Shown: positions 6,978 through 15,253 of the stretch, piece after piece
Position numbering within the stretch: position 1 is the stretch's first letter
Layout of the letters: every line of letters begins with the position of its first letter
Assembly (NCBI GenBank): GCA_038199985.1
Contig: JBBPYK010000054.1
Span: 109,190 to 173,189 of the forward strand
Direction of reading: 5' to 3'
DNA: 64,000 bases
From: Arthrobacter_J sp038199985
GTDB taxonomy: Bacteria; Actinomycetota; Actinomycetes; Actinomycetales; Micrococcaceae
Notes under the pieces: model-generated
The model's database searches: none
The model's input: the letters and a program-made list of their open reading frames with translations, nothing else
What the model was told of the DNA's origin: nothing
Made by a program: the position numbers and the translations under genes

Positions 6978-9900
6978 AGTGCGTTGGTCAGGGCAGCCCG
7001 GATTCTTTTCTCGGACACTGAGTAGGCCGTTCCCAGATCCTGTGCAAAGAAACTGATTCTGAGTTCTTCGATCATCCACCGGATGCTACGGAGTGAGACT
7101 GGCGTTCGTCCGCCGGGTTTGAGCGCTGACACTGCATCGTCGTAATCGTCTTCGAGTCTCTGTACGATGCCCATGAATTCTGCGTCTTTGGTGACCATGG
7201 TGGGAAGCTTGTCGAGTCTCCTCTCCATGCCGCGAAGGTACCGGGGCAGTTGACTCAACTGTGCGTAGCCTGTTTTGGCAACGAATCCGGGGTAGACGAG
7301 CTGCTCGAGTTGGCTTTGCACATCGTTCAGGGCAGTGATCAGGGACAGGCTGGAGGAGTTCTTGATGCTCCGGGACACGTCCCGGGACACGGACAGGGAT
7401 TCCTCCACCAGCTTGGTGATGACGAAGACAGTGTCGATCAGTTCGGCGCGCACATGCTCGTACAACATCTCGAAGTCGGACACCGTCCACGGCAGTGATG
7501 GGGGGACCAGCTTGTCGATGGCCGCCAGCGTGCAGTCATCGATCAGTGAGGAGATACTCCCGTGGGGGTTCTGGCTGAAAGTCAGTTTTTCCTTGTTGCT
7601 CAGATGGTCCATAACGTACCGGGTAGGCGAGGGCACTTTGAGGGAAAGGAGACGGATTACGCCTCCGCGCATAGCCGCCTGTTGTTCCTGCGCAGTCTGA
7701 AACACCCGCAGGGCAACGTTTTTGCCCTCATCTACAAGAGCAGGATAACCGGTAACGGTGTGGCCGCCCACGAGCCGCTCCACCTGGGTTTCAACAGCGC
7801 TCTCAGGCCAGGATGTCAGGCCAGTTTGCTCTGCGACGCCGGGAGTCTGGCCTGGTTCCTTCGCGTTACCACCAGGCCGTCCGTGGCTGGAACTTTTCTT
7901 GATGGTGGAAGGAGTGGCACCGAGTGAGTCCGCTATTGCACGGCGCGTAGCCGGTGCGAGTTCCTCCTGAAGGCTCACGAGGTCCATGCTCTCGCCCAGA
8001 ACCCCACCCTTGGCATCGACAACCTGAAAGGACATCCTTAAGTGCACCGGCACGACATCCCAGTTCCAGGAGCTTGGAGGAATGACGTGGCCCTTCAACC
8101 GGCGCAGGACCAGCTCCAACGATGGTTCCAGCGGGTCCACACCTGGGGAGAAATCGGTTTCGAGCATCGCCGTCGCCGTCCGTGCCACATCCGGGGCCGG
8201 AATAAAGTTCTTCCGGACCTGCTTTGGCAACGACTTGATCAAAGCGGTGATGAGCTCCACGCGAAGCCCAGGAATCTGCCACCGAAAAGGTTCGGAGTCC
8301 AGCTGATTGAGGAACAGGACCGGGACGCTGACGGTGACGCCGTCAGAAGGGCTGTTCCCGGCAGGTGAGAACTCGTAGCTCAGGGGGAGACTAAATCCGG
8401 CCTGTTCCCAGGTCCGCGGGTATGACTCCTCGTCGAGACCCTCCGCCTGCTCGCTGAGTAGTGCCTCCGTGGTGAGGTCCAGCAGATCGGGTCTATCGCG
8501 ACGAGTTTGCTTCCACCATTGGTCAAAGTGGCGTTCGGAAACAACTTTCTGCCCAATTCGCTGATCATAGAAGTCAAAAAGCGCCTCGTCATCCACGCGC
8601 AGATCACGGCGACGCATCCGGCTTTCGAGTTCGTCGACTTCCTCGAGGAGGGAACGGTTTCGGGAAAAGAACTTGTGGTGTGTCTTCCAATCGCCCTCCA
8701 CCAGTGCATGGCGGATGAACATTTCCCGGCTCAGCTCCGGATCGATCCGCCCATAGTTGATCCTGCGCTGGGCAACAATGGGTACGCCATAGAGTAGTAC
8801 CTTCTCGTAGGCCATGACCGAGCCCATCCCGCGCGACCAGTGCGGCTCGCTGTAGCTGCGCTTGACGAGGTGTGGGGCGACTTCCTCTGCCCACAACGGG
8901 TCAAATTTCGCAACAACGCGGGCCCAGAGCCGGGAGGTCTCCACGAGCTCAGCCGCCATGACCCAGTCGGGACTCTTCTTGAACAGTGAGGAACCGGGAA
9001 ATATGGCAAAACGAGTGCCGCGGGCTCCACCGTATTCGCGCTTTCGCTGGTCGAAGAGTCCAATGTGGCTCAGCAACCCGGCGAGCAGACTCGTGTGGAC
9101 TGCCTGATCACGGCCGACAGGGTCCACCGGGCCGGGGTCCAAAGTGATCCCCATGGGTTTTGCGATCTGCTTCAACTGGGCGAAAAGATCCTGCCACTCC
9201 CTGATGCGGAGGTAGTTCAGGAAGTCATTGCGGCACAGTTTCCGAAACTGCGTAGAGGATAGGTCTTTCTGTTGCTGCTGAACGTAGTTCCATACGTTGA
9301 GAAATCCGGTGAAATCCGAATTCTCATCGACGAAGCGCTTGTGCTTCTCCGTAGCCTGCTGCAGCCTGGCGCCGTCGTCCTTCTGAGGACGCTCACGAGG
9401 ATCCTGAATGGTCAGAGCAGCAGCGAGGACCATGACTTCACGAACACAACCACGCTTGTCCGCTTCCACGATCATGCGCCCAAGCCGTGGGTCAACAGGC
9501 AATTGGGACAACTGACGTCCCACCGTCGAAATACTGCCGTCAGCCTGCAACGCGCCTAGCTCTCGAAGCAGAGAGACGCCGTCGTTGATCGATTTTGACT
9601 CCGGCGGCTCAACAAACGGAAAGTTCGCGACGTCCTTTGGACCTTGCGCAACACCCATGGCAGCCATCTGCAAGATGACCGAAGCAAGGTTGGTGCGCAG
9701 AATTTCAGGGTCCGTGAACTCTCGACGTGCCGCGAAATCTTCCTCCGAATAGAGACGGATGGCGATGCCGTCACTGACACGTCCGCACCGGCCGGAGCGC
9801 TGGTTGGCTGAGGCTTGTGAAACCCGCTCGATCGGCAACCGCTGAACCTTCGTCCGGTGTGAATACCGGGAGATACGTGCCGTACCGGTATCAATCACAT

Positions 9901-10858
9901 ATTTGATACCGGGTACGGTCAGAGAAGTTTCCGCGACGTTCGTTGACAACACGATTCGCCGGTTGTTGCCTCGGCTGAATACCTTATGCTGCTCCGCCAA
10001 TGAGAGACGAGCAAAGAGAGGCAAAACTTCAGTGCCTGCCATACGGCGGTTGTGCTGGACCATATGACGAAGGGCATCGGCCGCGTCACGGATTTCGCGC
10101 TCGCCGGAGAAGAACACCAGGATATCGCCCGGTGGTTCCTGGGCAAGTTCGAGGACCGCGTCGCATACGGCGTCCAGTGGGTCTCTGTCTTCCTCGAGTT
10201 CATCCTCGTCAGTATCACCGGACTGACCGGGAGGCTGATTGAGAGGGCGATACCGGATTTCTACAGGAAAAGTGCGCCCGGAGACTTCGATCACGGGTGC
10301 GGGCTCAAGCTGGGCTAGAGATTCATCCGCAGCGAAATGGTTGGAGAATCGCTCAGTATCAATCGTCGCCGACGTAATGATGACTTTCAGATCCGGCCGC
10401 CGGGGAAGGATGCGTTTCAGATAGCCCAGAATGAAGTCAATGTTCAGACTGCGTTCGTGGGCCTCGTCGATAATGAGAGTGCTGTATTTCTTGAGCAGCG
10501 GGTCCCGGCGGATTTCAGCCAGCAGAATGCCGTCCGTCATGACCTTGATCTTGGTCTGCGGCCCGGTATCGCTGGTGAAACGGACCTGGAAACCCACTTC
10601 TTGCCCGAGTTCGACGTCGAGTTCGGAGGCGATGCGTTCCGCAACGGTGCGGGCGGCCAACCGTCGTGGTTGCGTATGCCCGATCTGGCCGTTCTCCGCG
10701 AGCCCCAGTTCCAAACACATTTTGGGAATCTGTGTTGTTTTTCCGGAGCCGGTTTCTCCGGCGATGATGGTGACCTGGTTTGAGGCAATCGCCATCATGA
10801 TGTCGGTCCTGCGCGCAGACACGGGCAGGTCCGGCGGGTAGATAATCTTCAGAGCCAT
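6974..10858 (-). CDS. hrpA: ATP-dependent RNA helicase HrpA
   Basis: A 1294-residue DEAH-box helicase, close in length to other full-length HrpA proteins. From the N-terminus it shows Walker A GETGSGKTTQ (about residues 34-43), the DEAH box IIDEAHERS (about 130), motif SATID, the RecA2 motifs with QRSGRCGRV, then the HA2/OB-fold region and a long C-terminal DUF3418 segment. HrpA-type helicases act on mRNA and ribosomes; E. coli HrpA has been linked to rescue of collided ribosomes. The minus-strand hexamer TAGACT (10869-10874) is a likely -10 close to the ATG. It converges with the HIT gene, overlapping by four bases. Confidence 0.93.
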   Translation of the reverse strand: MALKIIYPPDLPVSARRTDIMMAIASNQVTIIAGETGSGKTTQIPKMCLELGLAENGQIGHTQPRRLAARTVAERIASELDVELGQEVGFQVRFTSDTGPQTKIKVMTDGILLAEIRRDPLLKKYSTLIIDEAHERSLNIDFILGYLKRILPRRPDLKVIITSATIDTERFSNHFAADESLAQLEPAPVIEVSGRTFPVEIRYRPLNQPPGQSGDTDEDELEEDRDPLDAVCDAVLELAQEPPGDILVFFSGEREIRDAADALRHMVQHNRRMAGTEVLPLFARLSLAEQHKVFSRGNNRRIVLSTNVAETSLTVPGIKYVIDTGTARISRYSHRTKVQRLPIERVSQASANQRSGRCGRVSDGIAIRLYSEEDFAARREFTDPEILRTNLASVILQMAAMGVAQGPKDVANFPFVEPPESKSINDGVSLLRELGALQADGSISTVGRQLSQLPVDPRLGRMIVEADKRGCVREVMVLAAALTIQDPRERPQKDDGARLQQATEKHKRFVDENSDFTGFLNVWNYVQQQQKDLSSTQFRKLCRNDFLNYLRIREWQDLFAQLKQIAKPMGITLDPGPVDPVGRDQAVHTSLLAGLLSHIGLFDQRKREYGGARGTRFAIFPGSSLFKKSPDWVMAAELVETSRLWARVVAKFDPLWAEEVAPHLVKRSYSEPHWSRGMGSVMAYEKVLLYGVPIVAQRRINYGRIDPELSREMFIRHALVEGDWKTHHKFFSRNRSLLEEVDELESRMRRRDLRVDDEALFDFYDQRIGQKVVSERHFDQWWKQTRRDRPDLLDLTTEALLSEQAEGLDEESYPRTWEQAGFSLPLSYEFSPAGNSPSDGVTVSVPVLFLNQLDSEPFRWQIPGLRVELITALIKSLPKQVRKNFIPAPDVARTATAMLETDFSPGVDPLEPSLELVLRRLKGHVIPPSSWNWDVVPVHLRMSFQVVDAKGGVLGESMDLVSLQEELAPATRRAIADSLGATPSTIKKSSSHGRPGGNAKEPGQTPGVAEQTGLTSWPESAVETQVERLVGGHTVTGYPALVDEGKNVALRVFQTAQEQQAAMRGGVIRLLSLKVPSPTRYVMDHLSNKEKLTFSQNPHGSISSLIDDCTLAAIDKLVPPSLPWTVSDFEMLYEHVRAELIDTVFVITKLVEESLSVSRDVSRSIKNSSSLSLITALNDVQSQLEQLVYPGFVAKTGYAQLSQLPRYLRGMERRLDKLPTMVTKDAEFMGIVQRLEDDYDDAVSALKPGGRTPVSLRSIRWMIEELRISFFAQDLGTAYSVSEKRIRAALTNAL

Positions 10859-10868
10859 AATTCTTTCC

Positions 10869-10874
10869 AGTCTA
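10869..10874 (-). promoter_or_regulatory. Candidate -10 of hrpA
   Basis: The minus strand reads TAGACT, ten bases before the ATG at 10858, which would give a leader of only a few bases. Confidence 0.4.
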
Positions 10875-10903
10875 ATGCCCGCTGCGGTTCGGTTGTTGCT
10901 GGG

Positions 10904-11431
10904 CTACTTTCGTGCGTATGCTCTGGCAAGCCAGACGGCCAGAACGCACAGTGCAAGACCACCGAGGGCGACGACGACGACCGGCCCCTGCGTGCGCCCT
11001 AGCAGAAGTGCGACGGCGGCCAGCGACTGGGACAGGGCTTGTAGAGGGACATTCTTGACAGCCATCATCTTCAAGGCTTCGACGGGTATCACAGTTCCGT
11101 GCGGAACAGCCGTCAGTAGGGCCATGGCCAAGAAAAGCGTGTGTAAACCAGCCACATAGAGGAACAGGGCTGGAGATCCCGGCGGTACTGCCACCATGTA
11201 GCTGACGACAAGCGTCAACAGCATTGTTAGTGTTGCGGCTGCTCCGGCGAAGTAAACTGCGACCGCAAAAATCGCTACTGGGACCAGTGCCCATGGCGTG
11301 GAATGCCACAGGGGGAGTCCCAGTATCAACGCGAGAAGGAGAGCGCTGATCCGGAGTGTCAGATCGCTGACTGCGCTGCTTGTCTCGGTACGGGCCCGGG
11401 GGAGTGGACCTCGGCCTGTACGCGTGGTCAT
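10904..11431 (-). CDS. Small polytopic membrane protein of MoxR operon
   Basis: A 175-residue protein I do not recognise. After a basic N-terminus (about 20 residues) it is almost wholly hydrophobic, with about five or six membrane segments and a last basic residue cluster (ARAYARK). It is the final gene of a five-gene minus-strand operon and starts inside the stop of the DUF58 gene (4-bp overlap). In related MoxR/DUF58 loci this position often holds a large transglutaminase-type membrane protein; this protein is far shorter and shows no such domain. Membrane anchoring or assembly for the DUF58 partner is a guess from context. Confidence 0.75.
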   Translation of the reverse strand: MTTRTGRGPLPRARTETSSAVSDLTLRISALLLALILGLPLWHSTPWALVPVAIFAVAVYFAGAAATLTMLLTLVVSYMVAVPPGSPALFLYVAGLHTLFLAMALLTAVPHGTVIPVEALKMMAVKNVPLQALSQSLAAVALLLGRTQGPVVVVALGGLALCVLAVWLARAYARK

Positions 11432-12732
11432 CGGTTCCTCCGCATTGTTGAGCCGTGAGTCTTTGCGATGTTCTTTCGCAGCATGGCCAAGCCGGTGCCC
11501 GTTGAACTGTTCCCACTTCTGTTTCCGAGAACAGTGATGCCCGCAAGGCTAAGTTCCCGAAGAGAAATGGTGCGTTGGAGCAAACTCAACCTGACGGCTA
11601 CCTGTTCGTGTCGGTGGACGGTGGTATGCCTCAAGTGCGGCAGTGTATCGACCCCGATCACGCGATGGCCGAGCCGGTGCCAGCGCAGCATCTGGTCCGC
11701 TGGATCGTCATCCATGAACGGAGAGAAGACGATGACTAGCGAGGCGGACGGTATCTGTTGTTCGCGCTGAGTTCTTTCTTTGCGGGGGTTTGCGGCGTAC
11801 TGTGCCAGACGGGCCCTCAATAGCTCCAGTTGACGCCGTCCGGAAAGAGCTCGCAATGGTTTCGTCAGCCCGGAGAGCTCGGTGAGCCCTACGCGGTCAC
11901 CGTGGGCGAGGTATGAGGCTGCCACGGCAGTGGCTCCGGAGCGGGCCAGATGGAGAGACGAGGGTTCGGTCAGTGGCCTGTTGATTCCCCCGAACCAGTG
12001 ACTTGTATCCATGGGGTATTCGGCCGTCGTGTCCACGACGAGGGTCAGTGTGGCTTCCGATTCTGCATGGGCGCCGCGCACCATGAGTTGCTGACGATCA
12101 TCGGCTTGCCGGGCCGTGGCGCGCCAGTCGATGCGGCGTAGGTCATCACCCGCAGCGAATGGGTACAGGCCCCTGAACTCGGTACCGGTGCCGGGGAGCC
12201 GGGAAGTGTGCGCTCCGGTCCTTCCCGTGAGCCGGGGAGGCAACGGAAGAGATCCCAGGAGTGATACGCGCGGCAAGACGGTCTGAGTGAGGGGAACTCC
12301 GGCCTGTGGCTGCTGCGCCGTGAGGCCCAAGGGACAGAGGTCAGAGTAGGTGTAGGTCAGGATGGTCGCTCGTCCGGACAGGGGCCTGTCCGCCACGACG
12401 ACGGGAGGTTTTGACGAATCCGGAAGTACGATCCCAGTGGGGCGCGCGCCTGGAACGGTAACGATCACAACGCCTATGGTTTCGGACTGGGGTGAATGGA
12501 AATGGACGTGTGCCTGCTGGCCCTCAGACGAGGTGTTGTCGATCTCAGGTTCAATGAGTGTGGAAAGCGACAGGTTCTGCAAGCCAGCCACTGCCAGCAG
12601 CATTAAGGGTGCCGCGAGTACGGCCAGATCCGGACGGCCAGATACTGCACCCACCAGCAGGCAGACAAGCCCAGTGATGGCCGCGGCTCCCCATGAACCG
12701 TTTAGGGATCTGGGACCCGCTTCAGCTGCCAT
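11428..12732 (-). CDS. DUF58 domain protein, MoxR partner
   Basis: From the ATG at 12732 the protein has 434 residues: a basic start, two adjacent hydrophobic segments (about residues 12-50), then a soluble part with the DUF58 core FRGLYPFAAGDDLRRIDWRATAR and a von Willebrand A-like region containing SLVIVFSPFMDD. DUF58 proteins are usually encoded next to MoxR AAA+ ATPases and thought to be their substrates or adaptors. The frame is open to 12786, but the ATG at 12732 gives an 11-bp overlap with the MoxR stop, matching the tight overlaps in the rest of the operon. Confidence 0.85.
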   Translation of the reverse strand: MAAEAGPRSLNGSWGAAAITGLVCLLVGAVSGRPDLAVLAAPLMLLAVAGLQNLSLSTLIEPEIDNTSSEGQQAHVHFHSPQSETIGVVIVTVPGARPTGIVLPDSSKPPVVVADRPLSGRATILTYTYSDLCPLGLTAQQPQAGVPLTQTVLPRVSLLGSLPLPPRLTGRTGAHTSRLPGTGTEFRGLYPFAAGDDLRRIDWRATARQADDRQQLMVRGAHAESEATLTLVVDTTAEYPMDTSHWFGGINRPLTEPSSLHLARSGATAVAASYLAHGDRVGLTELSGLTKPLRALSGRRQLELLRARLAQYAANPRKERTQREQQIPSASLVIVFSPFMDDDPADQMLRWHRLGHRVIGVDTLPHLRHTTVHRHEQVAVRLSLLQRTISLRELSLAGITVLGNRSGNSSTGTGLAMLRKNIAKTHGSTMRRNR

Positions 12733-13705
12733 CCGCCGCTGCCGTTGTCGGGGTCTGGACTGTGCCCAGAATGTCGCGGACCACATTTTCAGACCGCACT
12801 CCTCGTGCCCACGAGGAAGGACTCAACGTCAGCCGGTGCGCCAAAACGGGGACGGCGGCTGTCTTGATGTCCTCCGGAAGGACATAATCCCGTCCGTCCA
12901 TGGCCGCCAGAGCGCGTCCCATCAGAACAAGAGCCTGCGATCCTCGGGGGGATGCCCCGGCGTCGAGCCCCGGATGATCTCTGGTCGATGCCGTCAAGCG
13001 GACCGCGTAATCGATGATGTCACGGTTGACGCCGGTCGCTTCGACAGTGTGTTGCATGGCCAGTAATTCGCCAGGCTCGATGACTTTGCGAACATGGCTC
13101 GCTTCTTCGCCGCGGAATAGACGGCGGGTGATAATTTCCGTCTCCGCAGCGGTGTCTGGATAGCCGATGGCCAGCCGGATCAGGAACCGGTCGAGCTGTG
13201 CTTCGGGCAGTGGGTATGTGCCCTCAAACTCGATGGGGTTCGCTGTGGCGAAAACGTGGAATGGTGCTTCGAGGGCGATGGTTCGGCCTTCCACCGAGAC
13301 CTGCCGTTCGGCCATGGCTTCAAGGAGAGCCGATTGAGTCTTGGGGGAGGTGCGGTTGATTTCGTCGGCGAGGAACAGGCCGGTGAAGACGGGGCCGGGA
13401 CGAAATTCGAAAGTCCGCGTTGAGGGGTCAAAAATGGATGACCCAGTGATATCGGAGGGCAGCAGATCTGGGGTGCACTGAAGCCGATCGAAGTCTAGTC
13501 CCAGTGTCTGCGCCATCGATTTTGCGGCCAGAGTCTTTCCGAGGCCAGGCATGTCCTCGAACAAGACGTGCCCACCCGCCAAGACAGCCGCGAATGCCAG
13601 CCTGAGTGGCTGGCGCATATCCACCACAACGCTCGCGAGTTCGGTAAGGACGGCGTCACTTTGTTGTGCGACGGCGTTGATGCTTGTTTTTTCATGGTCC
13701 GTCAT
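12722..13705 (-). CDS. MoxR-type AAA+ ATPase
   Basis: A 327-residue AAA+ ATPase of the MoxR family. Walker A is EDMPGLGKTLAAKS, Walker B is LFLADEINRTSPKTQ, and the family-specific FATANPIEFEGTYPLPEAQLDRF is intact, so it should hydrolyse ATP. MoxR proteins act as chaperones that insert cofactors or mature partner proteins with metal-ion-dependent adhesion-like domains. It overlaps the gene before it by four bases and the DUF58 gene by 11, so the proteins are probably made in fixed ratio. Confidence 0.9.
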   Translation of the reverse strand: MTDHEKTSINAVAQQSDAVLTELASVVVDMRQPLRLAFAAVLAGGHVLFEDMPGLGKTLAAKSMAQTLGLDFDRLQCTPDLLPSDITGSSIFDPSTRTFEFRPGPVFTGLFLADEINRTSPKTQSALLEAMAERQVSVEGRTIALEAPFHVFATANPIEFEGTYPLPEAQLDRFLIRLAIGYPDTAAETEIITRRLFRGEEASHVRKVIEPGELLAMQHTVEATGVNRDIIDYAVRLTASTRDHPGLDAGASPRGSQALVLMGRALAAMDGRDYVLPEDIKTAAVPVLAHRLTLSPSSWARGVRSENVVRDILGTVQTPTTAAADGS

Positions 13706-14199
13706 GTGGGCTCCGGTTCTGTAGCTGGCTGCAGCGGATGTTCCGTTGCAAGATAATCCTCGAGCTCCCTGACGGCTGTCGCTACGGTGCCTCGGGGTAG
13801 ATCTGTCTCCTGGATATCCGGGTCCAATAGCGCGGTCAGTGAGCGTCCCATCCCGTCTGGGACGTGGTCGTTTGTCCCGGGCAAGCTCTTCTGGTCAAGG
13901 GCTCGATCTGCGAGTTTGACGAGCAGTAGCCGGGCGCGATTGCCTGGCCGTCCGCCGTTGACGGAGAGTGAGAAAGCAATCGCCTGAACCTCATCCAGAC
14001 CGCGGGGTGCCCGGACTGTTTCCGGCTCATGTCTGGCGGGATCCCCGGTCAGTGATTCCAGGAGGATATAGGCCACCCCCGCCATGAACGCCGCAAGCGT
14101 AGCCGCGATATTGTGACGTATGTCTAGGCCGAAATAGTACGTCGATCCGCAGGTGAGCGCAGCGACGAGTGTGCAGGCGACCCAATTACGCGTTTTCAT
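13702..14199 (-). CDS. Small membrane protein upstream of MoxR
   Basis: A 165-residue protein without a family I can name. Two hydrophobic segments lie in the first 55 residues, and the remaining 110 are a soluble, probably cytoplasmic domain containing LDEVQAIAFSLSVNGGRPGNRARLLLVKLADRAL and a C-terminal helix. Small two-helix proteins occur at this place in many actinobacterial MoxR operons. It overlaps the DUF4129 gene by 14 bp and MoxR by 4 bp. Confidence 0.78.
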   Translation of the reverse strand: MKTRNWVACTLVAALTCGSTYYFGLDIRHNIAATLAAFMAGVAYILLESLTGDPARHEPETVRAPRGLDEVQAIAFSLSVNGGRPGNRARLLLVKLADRALDQKSLPGTNDHVPDGMGRSLTALLDPDIQETDLPRGTVATAVRELEDYLATEHPLQPATEPEPT

Positions 14200-14929
14200 G
14201 GCTGCCCTGCTTGTCCATGGACTTGTGGACGGCTTTGGTTATTCTGCTCAGGGCCTCTCTGACGGCGTTGAGCTCGGCAGCGGAAACTTCGCGGCGACTG
14301 GCCGAGGCTGCGAATCGCACGCGTTCGTAGGTGGCCATCAACGTGGCTGTGTCTGTCGGCGCGGCGTCGAATCTCTCGAGAATGCCAGCCGCATATTCCG
14401 ATGGTGTTTCGTACGGTTTGCGGGACCTGCCGGCATGGCTTGTTGCGGCTTCCAGCTGTAGCCAGCATTGTATGACCGCGTCGGCGGAGTCAGCGGGACC
14501 CTCAAGTAGCTCGGTAGCTTTGGACAAGTGGGTTCGAATCTCCGATTGTGTTGCCCCGCGGATCGGACATAGTTCCACGGCGGCATCGGTTTCGATCTTC
14601 GGTTCTTGTTCGGGCTGGCGAAAGCGCCTGAGGATGGTGATGAGCATGTAGGCAGCGAAGGTGCCCAGGACGATGACGGCTGCGATGGTTGCGTAGGCAA
14701 TTCCCTGACCCTGATTTTGAGCCTGCTCTGGTTCCGTCACGGGTGTTGGCTGTGGCGTCGCCGCAATTACAGGATCCGGCATGGTGTGCTCGGGGAGGAT
14801 GAAGTCTATGCGCGGGTCTGCACTCAAAGGGCCCAGAGAGCTGGCGCCAAAGATAATGAGCAACAAAAGAGCGGCAGTCCACCAGATTGATGGGCGCTGA
14901 AGCAGGCTTCCGGCATTGCTGGTGCCCAC
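14186..14929 (-). CDS. DUF4129-like membrane protein
   Basis: With the GTG at 14929 the product has 247 residues: a membrane segment near the start (WWTAALLLLIIFGASSLG), an extracytoplasmic Pro/Gln-rich stretch, a second membrane segment (about residues 82-104) and a cytoplasmic domain with IQCWLQLEAA...KPYETPSEYA, the DUF4129 signature. The frame is open to 15094, but the extra N-terminus is a translation of the tRNA-Arg gene and is false; GGAGAGG lies nine bases before the GTG. It is first in the MoxR operon, whose promoter must lie in the 80 bp before it. Confidence 0.82.
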   Translation of the reverse strand: MGTSNAGSLLQRPSIWWTAALLLLIIFGASSLGPLSADPRIDFILPEHTMPDPVIAATPQPTPVTEPEQAQNQGQGIAYATIAAVIVLGTFAAYMLITILRRFRQPEQEPKIETDAAVELCPIRGATQSEIRTHLSKATELLEGPADSADAVIQCWLQLEAATSHAGRSRKPYETPSEYAAGILERFDAAPTDTATLMATYERVRFAASASRREVSAAELNAVREALSRITKAVHKSMDKQGSHENA

Positions 14930-15012
14930 GACTCTGCCTCTCCGTCCTGATTGGTCTAAGCAACATACCAACAGTCGTGATGAACAGCATAGGGAGACTG
15001 TGTCTACTTCGG

Positions 15013-15085
15013 TGCCCTCGATAGGATTCGAACCTACGACCTTCTGCTCCGGAGGCAGACGCTCTATCCCCTGAGCTACGAAGGC
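15013..15085 (-). tRNA. tRNA-Arg (anticodon CCG)
   Basis: A complete 73-base cloverleaf on the minus strand. The acceptor stem pairs GCCTTCG with CGAGGGC (one G-U), followed by discriminator A. The D arm is GCTCAGGGGATAGAGC, the anticodon loop CTCCGGA sits in a TCTGC/GCAGA stem, giving anticodon CCG that reads CGG, and the T arm contains GGTTCGAATCC. The terminal CCA is not encoded. It stands 169 bp from and divergent to argS, whose product charges it. Confidence 0.97.
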
Positions 15086-15241
15086 ATTCCGCACGTTTGG
15101 CCCAATTTCGATGTCATTGGCCAGACCCGTCCGGGGACTCGAAAAGTTTAGCAGGTCGAGCAGGGCGAAACGAACCGCCGTCGCCGTCCGTCGTGGCCGT
15201 CATGCGGCTACCCGGATCCGGCCTGGCAGGCTTGCCACCGG

Positions 15242-15247
15242 TATGCT
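15242..15247 (+). promoter_or_regulatory. -10 hexamer, leaderless spacing (argS)
   Basis: TATGCT ends six bases before the GTG start at 15254; no Shine-Dalgarno is present, so the argS operon is probably leaderless. Confidence 0.5.
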
Positions 15248-15253
15248 GGACCA

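Noticed and set aside
12733..12786. 18-codon N-terminal extension of the DUF58 protein
   Set aside because: It would give a 65-bp overlap with MoxR; the ATG at 12732 gives an 11-bp overlap in line with the rest of the operon.
14930..15094. N-terminal extension of the DUF4129-like protein up to 15094
   Set aside because: It is a translation of the tRNA-Arg gene (15013-15085) and its flank; a GTG at 14929 with GGAGAGG upstream is the credible start.
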